Source: Clavaria fumosa (Eukaryota; Basidiomycota; Agaricomycetes; Agaricales; Clavariaceae). From it: 64,000 nucleotides of DNA. Made by a program: the position numbers and the translations under genes. This document shows positions 12,201 to 20,809 of this stretch, piece after piece (position 1 is the stretch's first letter; each line of letters starts with the position of its first letter). The DNA is taken from assembly GCA_951802425.1 (NCBI GenBank), contig OX637805.1, positions 248,001-312,000 on the forward strand, in the 5' to 3' direction. Below the pieces are notes generated by a model that saw only the letters and a list, made by a program, of their open reading frames with translations, did no database searches and was not told the origin of the DNA.

Positions 12201-13084
12201 AAGGGTTGAGCACCAGGCTTCAACTCTATGTGCATATCAAAGCCAGGTCGGCTTATAGCTCCCCTTTTGAATATAGCATCGCTAAAAACAGTGGGGAATT
12301 CCTTCATTAGATCTGGAAGGAAGTCAACGTCAATCACGTTTATTGCGATGGTGGCCATTAAAGAAGAATCCCATCTAGGGAGTGAGATCCAGCGCTCTGC
12401 CCAGTTTATTTGGGGTTGGTTATTTTTCAACCAGTCATAGCCCAAATAGACTTTGCTTGAGCCAGTATTGAACAGGGGAAATTCCATTTCCTGAACATGA
12501 TGCTGGCCGATGAGTACTGTAGTTCTTACGGAATTGGTGGCTTCATTTGCACTCCAACTTCCGTCTGCCAGTCTGGCTTTCAAGGGCCTAGCCAATGGGG
12601 TAGTGACGAGTCTTTGCTCTTTAGCCCATTGCTGGTCCATGATAGAGATGGTACAGCCTGAGTCAATCAGGGCTAGCACTTTGACTGGGGTGGCATTTAT
12701 CCCTTGCCGAAGGCTGATTTCTACTTCCAGACATTTCCTGCCAGCACAGGGTATTATGTCTGTTTTCGGAGGTTTCACAGGATTCTCGATTTTCGCACCA
12801 GTCTCACCAAGTGTGTGGAAGATGCTACGAATTTCAACTAGATTATTTGGATGGGAATGATACGTAAAGTAATCCAATTCGCTTTCTTTCCGGAGTGTAG
12901 TAATATTCACCATACTCAGGGAAGCGTGGCTGCTTTCCTTTTTGGCATACTTCTGTACTACACTATTGCTTTTTGTAATTTTTGTAAGTAAATTGTCTAC
13001 ATTCGAGTTACTTCCAGTACTGTAGTCCATGACACTATGGTGAGTTGGGTATAGGGGGCCAGGCGCCTTTGTGGGTGCGCTCAC
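9281..13084 (-). CDS. pol: Ty3/Gypsy pol polyprotein with chromodomain (element A)
   Basis: An uninterrupted frame of about 1267 residues encodes, in order: an aspartic protease (LIDSGC near residue 140), reverse transcriptase (YVDD near 453), RNase H (IECDAS near 600), the integrase zinc-binding region (H-x-H, C-x2-C near 800-830), the integrase catalytic core (WDIIGP near 876, later SDRDRRF and a conserved Glu), and a C-terminal chromodomain (YLVLWEGYPKEEATWEP near 1180). The protein copies the element's RNA and integrates the cDNA; chromodomains in this lineage can direct integration to marked chromatin. The frame begins one base before the gag stop (AAG TGA G) and has no ATG there. It is in a different frame from gag and stays open upstream, so production probably needs a frameshift or reinitiation at the gag end. 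Key catalytic residues are present. It is likely an active copy or one recently active. Confidence 0.95.
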   Translation of the reverse strand: MSAPTKAPGPLYPTHHSVMDYSTGSNSNVDNLLTKITKSNSVVQKYAKKESSHASLSMVNITTLRKESELDYFTYHSHPNNLVEIRSIFHTLGETGAKIENPVKPPKTDIIPCAGRKCLEVEISLRQGINATPVKVLALIDSGCTISIMDQQWAKEQRLVTTPLARPLKARLADGSWSANEATNSVRTTVLIGQHHVQEMEFPLFNTGSSKVYLGYDWLKNNQPQINWAERWISLPRWDSSLMATIAINVIDVDFLPDLMKEFPTVFSDAIFKRGAISRPGFDMHIELKPGAQPFRSKLYPMNPEHTQKCREYLDQALARGHIEECRHTEWSSPFFFKKEMQRDGSYRLRPIVDYTKLNNLTVKNSYPLPLIRDLVNGIGDDDLFTLLDVLWGFHNIPMDKWSQLLAAFCTVFGNYILKVMQFGMCNAPSQFQGMMNKALEKEIATGHVKVYVDDILIHTKSSEKDFHRSLVRRVLTALREFSLCVRPEKCEFEVNRTTYLGLIISKGKIELSPKKCSGIQDWPIPKNLKELQKFIGLLNYYRRFIPNFSKVAKPLHELTGLEPWAWTPVRQAAFEELKRLLMNPPVLRSPLERGQFRIECDASNYATGAVLSQKDESGKWHPIDYLSKGMSSAEQNYEIYDKELMSIIRAFREWSKWLLSPPDPVEVWTDHQNLLYFRKPQNLNGRQARWMMELQNYNYTLHHIKGKNNGRADLLSRRPGHDEGHNDNKDVTLIKPEHLRVRNIVSIGPDSNLEKRIKTATKKSPPTEVGRYWLETSEGFWMHKNRLWIPPDMALRERIIRSHHDTPLAGHPGPERTHELIERNYWWQELRQDTLKYAHACDWCQRNKVDRTKRANPLHPHAIPPGPWEEITWDIIGPIPKSKSYDGILVIVDRFTKRLILQAVKMKLTTDEALAILRDRVFREHGLPKKIISDRDRRFTSALITAFYKAMGIQANPSTAYRPQTDGQSERTNQEIETFLRHYITHRQDDWTTWLPTAEFSYNDKVNSATGYTPFYLDFGRHPWKGEISKKSTDVPHVDKLVEDLLEAREKARLSLEKAAEQMKLQYDQHRKTALVYKKGDLVWLDAKNLKLPKGLTPKLAGKRVGPFPIESKVGEGAYRLTLPPQWKIHNVFSEGLLKPYVPPAFPSQEREPPPPPEIIGDEPEYGVEKVIDSKLEGRAKKIKYLVLWEGYPKEEATWEPLENLRNAKEAIQDFHDKHPEAPRRLRAIDHAQLSFRPYENLTDWEGEVQDWTHGRVHVDMNLGGG

Positions 13085-14541
13085 TTCCTGGCTCCGCGAA
13101 AATCCTGTGAGGAGCCTGCTCCTTGTAACTCCCTGACCGCCTGGGTCAGTTGTGCGATTTGTTCCTGAAGGAGTCGTACATGGTCCTTCAGGGCTGCGTT
13201 TTCTTCGCAGACTTCCTCGACGTCTATCTCCTCAGCGTATTCGTGCTGAGGAGTTTCATCCTCTTCCTCCTCAGGTTGTTCTTCCTGAGGGGCTTCCTCT
13301 TCGGCCTCGTCAATGCCGTCGAGGGCGCGTGCTTTTACCCCTCCAGGGGGTCCTGGTACTGGACAGTTCTTGATGAAGTGTCCAGTCTTCCCACACCTGT
13401 GACAAGTGGGTACTCCTTGCGGGTTCACTGCTTGTTTATAGGTGGGGGGGGCTGCGGGTGCTACCGCTGGAGGTGCTGGCCTGCCAGGGGTAGTGTACCT
13501 AGGTGGAGGCTTGCTCCACATAGGGGGTTTGGGTGGCACTCTCGTAGCCATGGCGACTTTCCCACTAGGGGCTAGTCGCACTCTCGCTTGTCTTTCGAGT
13601 CCTTCAATCTGGGTTTTAAACTGAGTGTCGGACTCGTCGATGTTGGTTATACGCAGTTTGTACTGCGTATAGGTGGTGGGAATCAATCCCATCGCATAAA
13701 TTGTTTTTATAATATTGCGAGAGACCTGTCTCTCCAATATTTGTTTTAGGAAAGGGAAATTGACCGTAAGTCCGGGGTCAATGTCCGCTGCAATTGCTAG
13801 TTCTTCGAACCTGTCGAAGTACTCTTCCGCTTTTCCTGGACGGAAGTTGAGGTTGCCCAGGGCAATGAAGGCATCCTCCTGGTTGCCCCTGTCCTCAAAG
13901 CGGAGCTTAAAATGCTCCAGGAAAAGTCCCCACGATGGCCAGCCATCGTAGTCATACTTATCCTGGATATTTTGAGCCCAGGTTTCTGCAGACCCTTCAC
14001 TGCAGAGTGACAGAGTCAGGATGACTCTGTTGACGGGGTTCGCAAACTGCACCGCGTCAGCTGCGAAGTATAATTTGAGCCTCCTGAGGAAGCCCTTGAA
14101 TTTTTTCTTGTCTCCATCAAATGGAGACGGCGGTGAGAGTTTTAGCCTCCCTTCACCATTCGTAGGGTGGCGGGGGGCTGGCGCTGGGGTCGGTGAGACC
14201 CTCGTCGTATGGGGCGGGGTCCCATATAGGGAACCCGTCCTCATCGACTCTTCGTCGTCGTCGGGAGGAGGATGGTCCGGCGGCGGCTGTGTTTGTTCTG
14301 GCTCTGGGCCGGATCCTTGAGGATCCGGCGGTGGCTGTTCTTGTGGTGGCTGCGGGGGTCGTTCGCCCTGCGATGCCCGTGAGGGGGCGCGGGACGGACG
14401 GCGAGAGCGAGGCGGAGGGGGAGGGTCTCGAGGGGGTACAGGCGGTTGTGGCCCCTCGGGTTGCTCCCTCTGCTTCCCCTTGCCTCTGGTGCCTTTGCCG
14501 GCACCACCACGTTGACCACCACCTGGACCCATGAAGCTCAT
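13081..14541 (-). CDS. gag: Ty3/Gypsy gag (element A)
   Basis: The product is 486 residues. It has a Gly/Arg/Pro-rich N-terminal region (residues 1 to about 130), then a retrotransposon capsid region (segments PFDGDKKKFKGFLRRLKLYF, AETWAQNI and FKLRFEDRGNQEDAF). A single CCHC zinc knuckle follows near residue 383 (CHRCGKTGHFIKNCP), then an acidic stretch and a final coiled coil. It packages the element's RNA in cytoplasmic particles. The stop TGA at 13081-13083 overlaps the first codon of pol. The start ATG at 14541 lies inside an upstream ORF in another frame. Confidence 0.93.
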   Translation of the reverse strand: MSFMGPGGGQRGGAGKGTRGKGKQREQPEGPQPPVPPRDPPPPPRSRRPSRAPSRASQGERPPQPPQEQPPPDPQGSGPEPEQTQPPPDHPPPDDDEESMRTGSLYGTPPHTTRVSPTPAPAPRHPTNGEGRLKLSPPSPFDGDKKKFKGFLRRLKLYFAADAVQFANPVNRVILTLSLCSEGSAETWAQNIQDKYDYDGWPSWGLFLEHFKLRFEDRGNQEDAFIALGNLNFRPGKAEEYFDRFEELAIAADIDPGLTVNFPFLKQILERQVSRNIIKTIYAMGLIPTTYTQYKLRITNIDESDTQFKTQIEGLERQARVRLAPSGKVAMATRVPPKPPMWSKPPPRYTTPGRPAPPAVAPAAPPTYKQAVNPQGVPTCHRCGKTGHFIKNCPVPGPPGGVKARALDGIDEAEEEAPQEEQPEEEEDETPQHEYAEEIDVEEVCEENAALKDHVRLLQEQIAQLTQAVRELQGAGSSQDFRGARK

Positions 14542-14980
14542 CTTGGCTTCTTAGGTCCGGGACTATGTTTATTTGTCCTTGTGAATCTACAATCCACAAG
14601 GAACCACGGGCGGGGACTTTTATATGTAAATGATCCGGTGGGGAGCACGGAGGATCTACCGTGATTTCGGGTATCTCCGGGAAGTAGTCCAACCACGGAC
14701 CTTCTTCTTCCCAGAGGTGATTTTGAGTGTGGTGGTCGTGAGTCTCCTTTCGGAGTTGACCACAGATGGTTTCAACAGCTTTCGCTGTTTCCAGACGAAA
14801 GTCAATGTATTGGAGGACGCCTTGTTTGTTATCTCCTAGCCGGCGTCTCAGCTGGGAGCAGGAGCAGAATGCTCCTTGTCCTTCCCTCGATGGGGGATAG
14901 CCTTCTCTCGGGAAAAGAGTAACTTTCCTGGGGCAAGACTTTACGTGCAGGCAATCTTCCAGGAAGGGAAAATTGCCCAC
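14153..14980 (-). CDS. pre-gag ORF of element A, unknown function
   Basis: A 275-residue frame starts at the ATG at 14980 and overlaps the first 390 bp of gag in another frame. The first 145 residues, upstream of gag, look like real protein: mixed composition, a Cys/charged start, a helix rich in Leu/Ala/Glu, then PEIPEITVDPP and a strand-rich HLHIKVPARGSLWIVDSQG. The part overlapping gag is low-complexity and may be a passive shadow. From memory, several basidiomycete Gypsy elements carry a comparable ORF before gag. It could be a separate protein or affect translation of gag. It lies in the same frame as pol. Element B has an ORF in the same position with unrelated sequence. Confidence 0.5.
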   Translation of the reverse strand: MGNFPFLEDCLHVKSCPRKVTLFPREGYPPSREGQGAFCSCSQLRRRLGDNKQGVLQYIDFRLETAKAVETICGQLRKETHDHHTQNHLWEEEGPWLDYFPEIPEITVDPPCSPPDHLHIKVPARGSLWIVDSQGQINIVPDLRSQDELHGSRWWSTWWCRQRHQRQGEAEGATRGATTACTPSRPSPSASLSPSVPRPLTGIAGRTTPAATTRTATAGSSRIRPRARTNTAAAGPSSSRRRRRVDEDGFPIWDPAPYDEGLTDPSASPPPPYEW

Positions 14981-16727
14981 AAAGGGTCTGACAAAGAGGT
15001 TTTCCGTTTTTTATTTTCTTTTTGTAATGCGGCTTTACAAAAGTGGGTGCGGAGCAAGGCTCAACGCGATCGCCGGGGGGCAGGTTTTATTCGTTATGTA
15101 GAGCTGTCTGGTGTATTCATATAGGGTGGGTGTGGGTGCGGGCTGCAGTTAAGCAGTCCGCGGGACTAGGTCCCCCACTAGTTTCTCGTCGTTGCGGATG
15201 TCCAGTTTAACGTCATAGTGGACGTCAGCTCCAGGTATCGTCCTGCTGGCGTCTATTGCGTTGGTCTTGCATAAATATTGATAATAATATCGTCCCGTGG
15301 GAGGTGGTTCTCCCGGTGTGTCCCGTGATTTTTAGTCCATGTATGGTGGTGGTATGACTATCTTTCGGGGGTCAGCTTCCCAGGGTAAGATTACCCCTGA
15401 GAGCCGGTGGGGCTCGTCTCCACATACAGAGCAGTTTACTCTCCAGAGTTTTACAGGGGGGATTAATCCCTGAACCATTTTCATGGTTACTCCAGAGTAG
15501 TCTAATCCAGATAGTGAACAGCATAGTCGAAACTAAGCCTCTGCTACGTCAGCGCCACTAGTTCCTTATCTTTTTGGTGCGATCCTGCCGCACTTACACG
15601 GATAAGCTAGCAACTAGCTGTCACTATTTCACTTCAAATCTTATAGCGGACTTTGATCAGGATTTGTCTCGGTTTACCCAAGTCCTGAGTTTCGTTGGGT
15701 GGATAAGTCCCATGACCTCCCTTTTCAGGGGGCTCCACTATAAGCTTTATCCTTGATAGGAAAGAGGGACCGAGGTAGACACCCCAGCTCTCTTGGCGCT
15801 GCTCCACCTTGCCTTAGGTAAGCGGTCGGGCGGTTTAAGCCGGCAGAGCCGAGCTCCGACATTTCCCTTGGCCTTCCACAAATTTCTGTGTGAAACACCC
15901 TGGAGCTATGCATTGGGTTTTATAGGATTGCAACCCTGGCCCCGGCAAAAAAGCCTAAGGCGCAAAGAGCGTTCCGGACCCTGCATCCATCGGGCACACA
16001 TACTCAATGGGCTGGAATCGCGATCCACGGTTTCCTATTGTAGTATAGTAATATATTCGAATTTTTCTTATATCCAAGAACTATTCGAATAGTACTACTA
16101 AACTTTTTATAGCCTGGGTCCGAACAGTGGTCCAGGTGGAACTCCACCCCTTAAGGGGGCCAGTGATCCCTTCTCCCCTTCTTTGCACCTCAAGGGAGGC
16201 AGAAGGCGGGGAGGTCTACGAATTTAATTCTACTAATTTAATTATCTACAGGGCCCCGTTCTTGGCCTGTATGTTACGATACAAAGTTAGAGGGCAGCTG
16301 GTCTTTCCAGGTCCGCGCCTCCTAATCCTACTACACTTAGCTTAGAAACCTCCGCTGCCGGGGAGGCCAGGTCCTCGTGTTGGTCGGATTCTTCGTCGGT
16401 CGAATGTCGATGGCAGTCGAGTCGTGCCGGCGGTCGGTGGGCGCTTCGGTTGGGGTGAACCGGAATCATAAGTTACTCGGGGGCGAGAGTGGGGCGGTTG
16501 TCGTCCGGGTGTGTACAGCACGCGTCGATCTTCCCGCTGGCCGTCGTTGGCCGTCGCATGTTGGTCGCTGCCTGTTTCGGCGCATCTGCGCATGCCGCCT
16601 CTATCCTGCGCGTCGTCAGTTTCTCAGGCTGCGACTAGAGGACTTACCTTTCTCTTTCTCGTTCAGCTAGAACCCGAGTGCCGTCCACTTCGTCGTGGTC
16701 GGTGCGTCAGCGAGGTCTTCAACCTTT
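14981..16727 (-). other. untranslated leader of element A
   Basis: About 1.75 kb between the 5' LTR and the pre-gag ORF. I see no convincing protein. Frames are short and the sequence is not repetitive. A leader this long is unusual and may hold packaging or translation signals. Confidence 0.5.
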
Positions 16728-17564
16728 TGTCAGCGACCGGCCACCAGCTCAACTGGGGTTGCGGTGTGACTCAGTCTCAGGTGCTCGGAGTCGAAGTCGG
16801 GGGAAATGAATCTATAGGCAACTACAAGGAGTCTCTACTACAGACAGGAGCTGGTCGGGTATAGACCAGGTCGAAGACGAGGGAACTTAGACGACTGAAC
16901 GACTGACTACTTATACTAATGGGCCTTATCTCCTTATCATGGTCCATGCGGTACAACACTGCTTCTATATCACAAGGCACGGGAAAATGTGCCTAAGAAG
17001 CGTGGTTGCTGACTGTCCGCAGCGCGCACAGACCAGGGTGCCTTCCTAGTGTGGTCTTTCATCAGTCACAGAAGTTCTCCGTGGGAATTCCCTCGTTATT
17101 GTCACTGCCTGTGATCCGGACTTCATGGAAGTCGGTCCGGTCACGTGTAGGTATAAGCGCTGGTCCGGCGCTTATGGTAGTTGCCCTTTTGGGTGTGCCT
17201 AACACTTGGGCTTCTCGGACTAGGTGCCGTACCTAGCCGGGCCTCGGCACAATTAAGGACAAGTTAAGTCCAATAGGTGCACGGGTGTTCTATGGTCCGT
17301 GCGAGCCATTAGTCACATGGCTTGATGTTCCACGTGGGCGAGCGGCGCTCAAGCCTTGCTTTACTAAGCACCAATTATGCTTAAGTAATACCGGCGCTAA
17401 TATGGGCGCTTAGAGTCATATTAGCGCGGACCTATTACTAAGCAGTAGCGCGCTAGACGGGCGCTTAATCCAGTAGGCGTTCAAAGCGAGCGCTTAGGTT
17501 GTGGGCGCTAAATGCCAGGCGCTTCACGGTAATAATTATGTAAGGAAATTCGATTATCCTTACA
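16728..17564 (-). repeat. 5' LTR of element A
   Basis: 837 bp. It should drive the element's minus-strand transcript. The sequence just inside it (AAAAGGTTGAAGACC in sense) is where a primer-binding site is expected; I could not match it to a tRNA 3' end. Confidence 0.92.
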
Positions 17565-17569
17565 GTTGG

Positions 17570-18510
17570 GGGCTTGGGCCATTGCTACAGGGAGGGAGGG
17601 CGCACCTAGCCTATCGTGGCTGCCGTCGTCGCACCCATCGCCCCTGTTGCCCCTGTCAGCCCCGTCGTTGTTGTCGTTGTTGTTGCCCCTCCTGCCGCCG
17701 TCGTCGTTGCACCGTTGCTGAAGAGAGGGAGAGAGGGAGGCAAGAGAGAGAGGGGGGAGGGTGAAAGAAAGAGAAAAAAGGAAAGAAGAAAAAAAGAGGG
17801 AGGAACACGCACCAGCCGTCGTCGTCATCGCCGTCGTCACCTGGGGGAAGAGCCCTAGCCGCCGCTGTCATCGTCATCGTCATCGTTGTCCAGCTGTTGT
17901 CATCATCGCTGGCCGTGCAGCCGTCGCTGTCATTGCTGGCCCCTGCAGCTGTCGTTGTCATTGTCCCTGGCTGTTGTTGCTGGCAGCCACAGCTGCCATC
18001 GTCATCATCGTTGTTGCTGGCGGCTGCAGCCGCTGCCGCCGTGGTCATCATCGGTTGCTGCTGCTGTGGTCGCCATTGCACCATCTGCTGTCGTAGTTGC
18101 CGCCGTCTGTGGCAGCCATCATCGCCGTCGTTGTCTGCTGCAGCTGTCGTCGATGTCGTCGTCAGCTGCTGCTGCTGTCATTGTCACCAATTAGCACAAA
18201 AATGATGGATTAGAGAGAGAAGAAGGGGAATGGGGATCATGACGCACCGTTGCTGGCATGAGCATGGTGTGGCTGGTCAAGGCAGTTGTCTAGTCACACA
18301 TGTAACTGTAAAGCAAGAAACTGATTCAATCATCATCACACTTTTTAGACAGCATTCTACATTGTAAATTTAACATAGGATTGTTGAGCATGTGGACTCA
18401 ATCCTTCCCAATTATTTTCAGAATTTATTATACTCATACTAAGATGCAGGGACAGTTTTTCTGTCAGTAGGACAGATACTGTGGCTGTGACTTATGGGTC
18501 TCAATGAGGT
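17570..18510. repeat. inner left arm, triplet-rich spacer and loop of FB1
   Basis: It resumes FB1 after element A with GGGGGCTTGGGCCATTGC. A polypurine block (about 17719-17805) follows, then about 370 bp of GTC/CTG/CAT triplets, where FB2 has only about 100 bp. The last part (about 18205-18510) is non-repetitive and nearly identical to 48200-48520. The triplet tract appears to vary in length between copies. Confidence 0.75.
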
Positions 18511-18789
18511 GCAGGCAATGACAATGACCGCTGGCACATGTTCCTCCCTCTTTTTTTTTCTTTCCTTTTTTCTCTTTCTTTCACCCTCCCCCTGCTCTCT
18601 CTCCCCTCCCTCTCTCCCTCTCTTCAGCAGCAGTGCAATGACGACAGCAGCAGGAGGGGCAACAACAACAACAACAACAACGGGGCTGATGGGGGCAACA
18701 GGGGCAACAGGCGCGACGACTTTGGTTACGATAGGCTGTCTGCCAGGTGCGCCCTCCCTCCCTGTAGCAATGGCCCAAGCCCCCAACCG

Positions 18790-19480
18790 TGGTCACAGAC
18801 CAATGGTGGGGACTGGGGCCATTGGTAGTGGCTGGGCAGGGAGTGGCAGCAATGGCAGGGCAGGAGCAGCGGGGTGGGGAGTGGGTGGCAGGTGGTGGCA
18901 GGAGGGCAGGTGGCCAGTGGCAGCAGGGCAGGGAGCAGGAGCAGCAGGAGCAGGGCATAGCAGTAGTGTGGGGAATGGCAGTGGCAGCAAGGCAGGAGCA
19001 GCGGGGTGGGGAGCGGGCGGCGGCAGAAGGGCGGGCGGCGGGTGGCGGCAGCAGGGCGGGCAGCGGGTGGCAGCAGCAGGGCGGGCGGCGGGCGGCAGGT
19101 AGCAGCAGAAGGGCAGAGGCGGGTGGCAGCAGCAGGGCGGGCGGCGGGTAGCGGCAGCAGGGCAGGCGGCACGTAGGTGATGTAGCAGCAGAAGGGCAGA
19201 GGCGGGTGGCAGCAGCAGGGCGGACGGCAGGTGGCAGCAGCAGGGCGGGCGGCAGGTGGCAGCAGCAGGGTGGGCGGCGGGTGGCGGCAGCAGGGCGGGC
19301 AGCGGGTGGCGGCAGCAGGGCAGAGGCAGGTGGCGGCAGCAGGGCAGGCGGCATGTAGCAGCAGAAGGGCGGGCGGCGGGTCACCGTGGTGGCAGCAGGG
19401 CAGGCGGCACGTAGCAGCAGAAGGGCAGGCGGCAGGTGGCGGCAGCAGGGCGGGCAGCAGGCATCAGCGAGTGGGATGCA
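18790..19480. repeat. GC-rich tandem-repeat array in right arm of FB1
   Basis: Reverse complement of the left-arm array, with GGCAGCAGCAGGGCGGGCGG-type units. It is followed by TGATGCATGATG palindromic sequence before the terminus. Confidence 0.85.
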
Positions 19481-19681
19481 TGACGGCAAGAGTGATGCAT
19501 GATGTGTGGTGGCATCATGCATCATCTCCCTCTGGGTGATGATGCATCCTCACCATTCGCAAACTTACCGTCATCTATGCATCACACACTTACTGTAATT
19601 ACCATAGATTAATGCATTAATTTACTTGAATCGCCTGCTAAATAAGGTAATGGTTGTTGATGTGATGTTTCATAAAAGGGT

Positions 19682-19753
19682 GACCACACTGGGGTTTGAA
19701 CCTAGGACCTCCCAAACACATGGTGGGTGCTCTAACCACTGAGCTACATGGTC
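19682..19753 (-). pseudogene. tRNA-like sequence (tRNA pseudogene or SINE head)
   Basis: On the minus strand, GACCATG at the start pairs with TGTGGTC at the end (with G-T pairs). A clear A box (TAGCTCAGTGGTTAGAGCA) and B box (GGTTCAAACCC) are correctly spaced. The D and T arms fold, but the anticodon stem pairs poorly and no certain anticodon can be read. It is therefore probably a tRNA-derived repeat head rather than a working tRNA. The sequence after it (TTTTATGAAACATCACATC) runs into the MITE remnant, so any SINE body is cut short. Confidence 0.6.
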
Positions 19754-19794
19754 TACATTATAGTTCAATGAGGGGGACAGATATCTGATGCTGA

Positions 19795-19875
19795 CTTGGT
19801 CACTCATGATGTACTCAGAGGTCATTCCTTGACTTGGTCACATGGTGCACTCAGAGGTCATCTGATCAGAGTGTC
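19795..19875. repeat. two-copy imperfect tandem repeat of about 36 bp
   Basis: TTGGTCAC ... ACTCAGAGGTCAT occurs twice in a row with small changes. Confidence 0.6.
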
Positions 19876-20239
19876 TCATCCCTGTTGTGATTGACTTCCA
19901 CATTAATCAATCCAACAAAGTGCGCAAGCGAATGAGATTGCGTTCAGAGCGTGTGACAATGCGCAGATGGAGGGTGTTATTTAAAGAGCTCGCTGCATGA
20001 CCAAAATCATGATGGTGTGGTGTATTAAAGGAGGAACACATACAATTGTGTGATGACTGCTGAAGTTCAGCTTCAGCCCCCTCCAAATCTTGCTTCCCAG
20101 TTGCCGCTGCAAGTTCAACCAAATCAAGATGTGGTGACAGAGCTACGAACAAAGTACGCCAAATGCTGGCAGTTACTGACCGTACAATGCACCATTAGAA
20201 CCTTCGAGGTGGCGAGAATCGTTCTCGTTCTCGTTCACC

Positions 20240-20809
20240 ATGTTTGTTTGGATGGGAGTGTTGATACGTGTTGTCCCGCTGCGGCCCTTTCTCATTCCTT
20301 CTCCCTTACATGCCACTGAAATCTTTGCCTCCGTCGACTCGTCCAGCGGATTCTGGACGGCCGATTCGGCCTCTGTCGTCATCAACGGGACCACCACCGC
20401 CCAGACCGGCAACACGGCAACCGTCAGCACCTCGGTCTGTCTCTTGGAAGACAATGTCATGAGCACGATCTACACGCTCATCCCCGCGCGACGCGAGGCT
20501 GAACGACAAGCACATCTGGCTCTATCCGGACGCTGCCCGGTTGAGCCGGCTGAACATGGACCAATGTCGGCTTGGCTTGGACGAGAACGTACGCTGAACG
20601 CTCCCGACCTCGCGGCTGCTCCCGCTGTCGTTGCCAGCGTTGTCATGCGTGTGGTTGTAGGCGGCACGGTTGCATGCGTCAATACCTCCCGAAATGGACG
20701 ACGCCCTCATGACGGCTTGTCTGTATCGCTCGTGTATGGGAGTCTTGGTCTCGATGCTATCCTGGAACAGCACAGCATTATTAATAGCAATGTATTCACA
20801 TTCCACTAG
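20240..20809 (+). other. unassigned 189-codon open frame
   Basis: A GC-rich stretch with one open frame. Its middle (about residues 25-110) has protein-like composition, including GFWTADSAS and ARREAERQAHLAL. I recognise no family, and all frames around it are open because of the base composition. It may be an exon remnant of a host gene or chance. No neighbouring element explains it. Confidence 0.25.

Larger units (their letters stand above)
8444..17564 (-). mobile_element. Ty3/Gypsy chromovirus, element A, intact, 9.1 kb
   Basis: Two 837-bp LTRs (8444-9280 and 16728-17564) begin TGTCAGCGACC and end CCTTACA in plus orientation. A 5-bp target duplication GTTGG flanks the element (8439-8443 and 17565-17569). 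The coding strand is minus, so the 5' LTR is the right one. I count four differences between the LTRs, all transitions, about 99.5% identity. Gag and pol are both uninterrupted. The insertion lies within the left arm of FB1; the uninterrupted equivalent of the target (GACCACAGTTGAGGGC) is visible in FB2 near 47511-47526. It is potentially still mobile. Confidence 0.95.
7756..19637. mobile_element. foldback element FB1 (about 2.75 kb without its insert), split by retrotransposon A
   Basis: A 7-bp target duplication CTAAATA (7749-7755 and 19638-19644) bounds it. The left end is CACATGAGGTGAGCAATC; the right end read inverted is CAGGCGATTCAAGTAAAT. These match weakly at the tip but share ATGCATTA and ATGCAT-x-GA-x-GACGGTAAGTT further in. 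The arms are long inverted repeats. The left arm is 7756-8443 plus 17570 to about 17825; the right arm is about 18515-19637. They contain CTGCTGCCACCCGCCGCCC-type tandem repeats, a GGTCTGTGACCAC segment, and a polypurine block. A GTC/CTG-rich spacer (17.83-18.2 kb) and a unique loop (18.2-18.5 kb) lie between. There is no credible transposase; the Pro/Ala-rich frames over the tandem repeats are composition artefacts. A second copy is at 46759-49672. Confidence 0.85.

Noticed and set aside
9383..12860. Plus-strand frames opposite pol of element A
   Set aside because: They are shadows of the minus-strand pol and lack protein-like motifs.
17656..18205. Asp/Thr/Ala-rich or Val/Ala-rich frames over the triplet tract
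   Set aside because: Products of GTC/CTG triplet repeats read in different frames.
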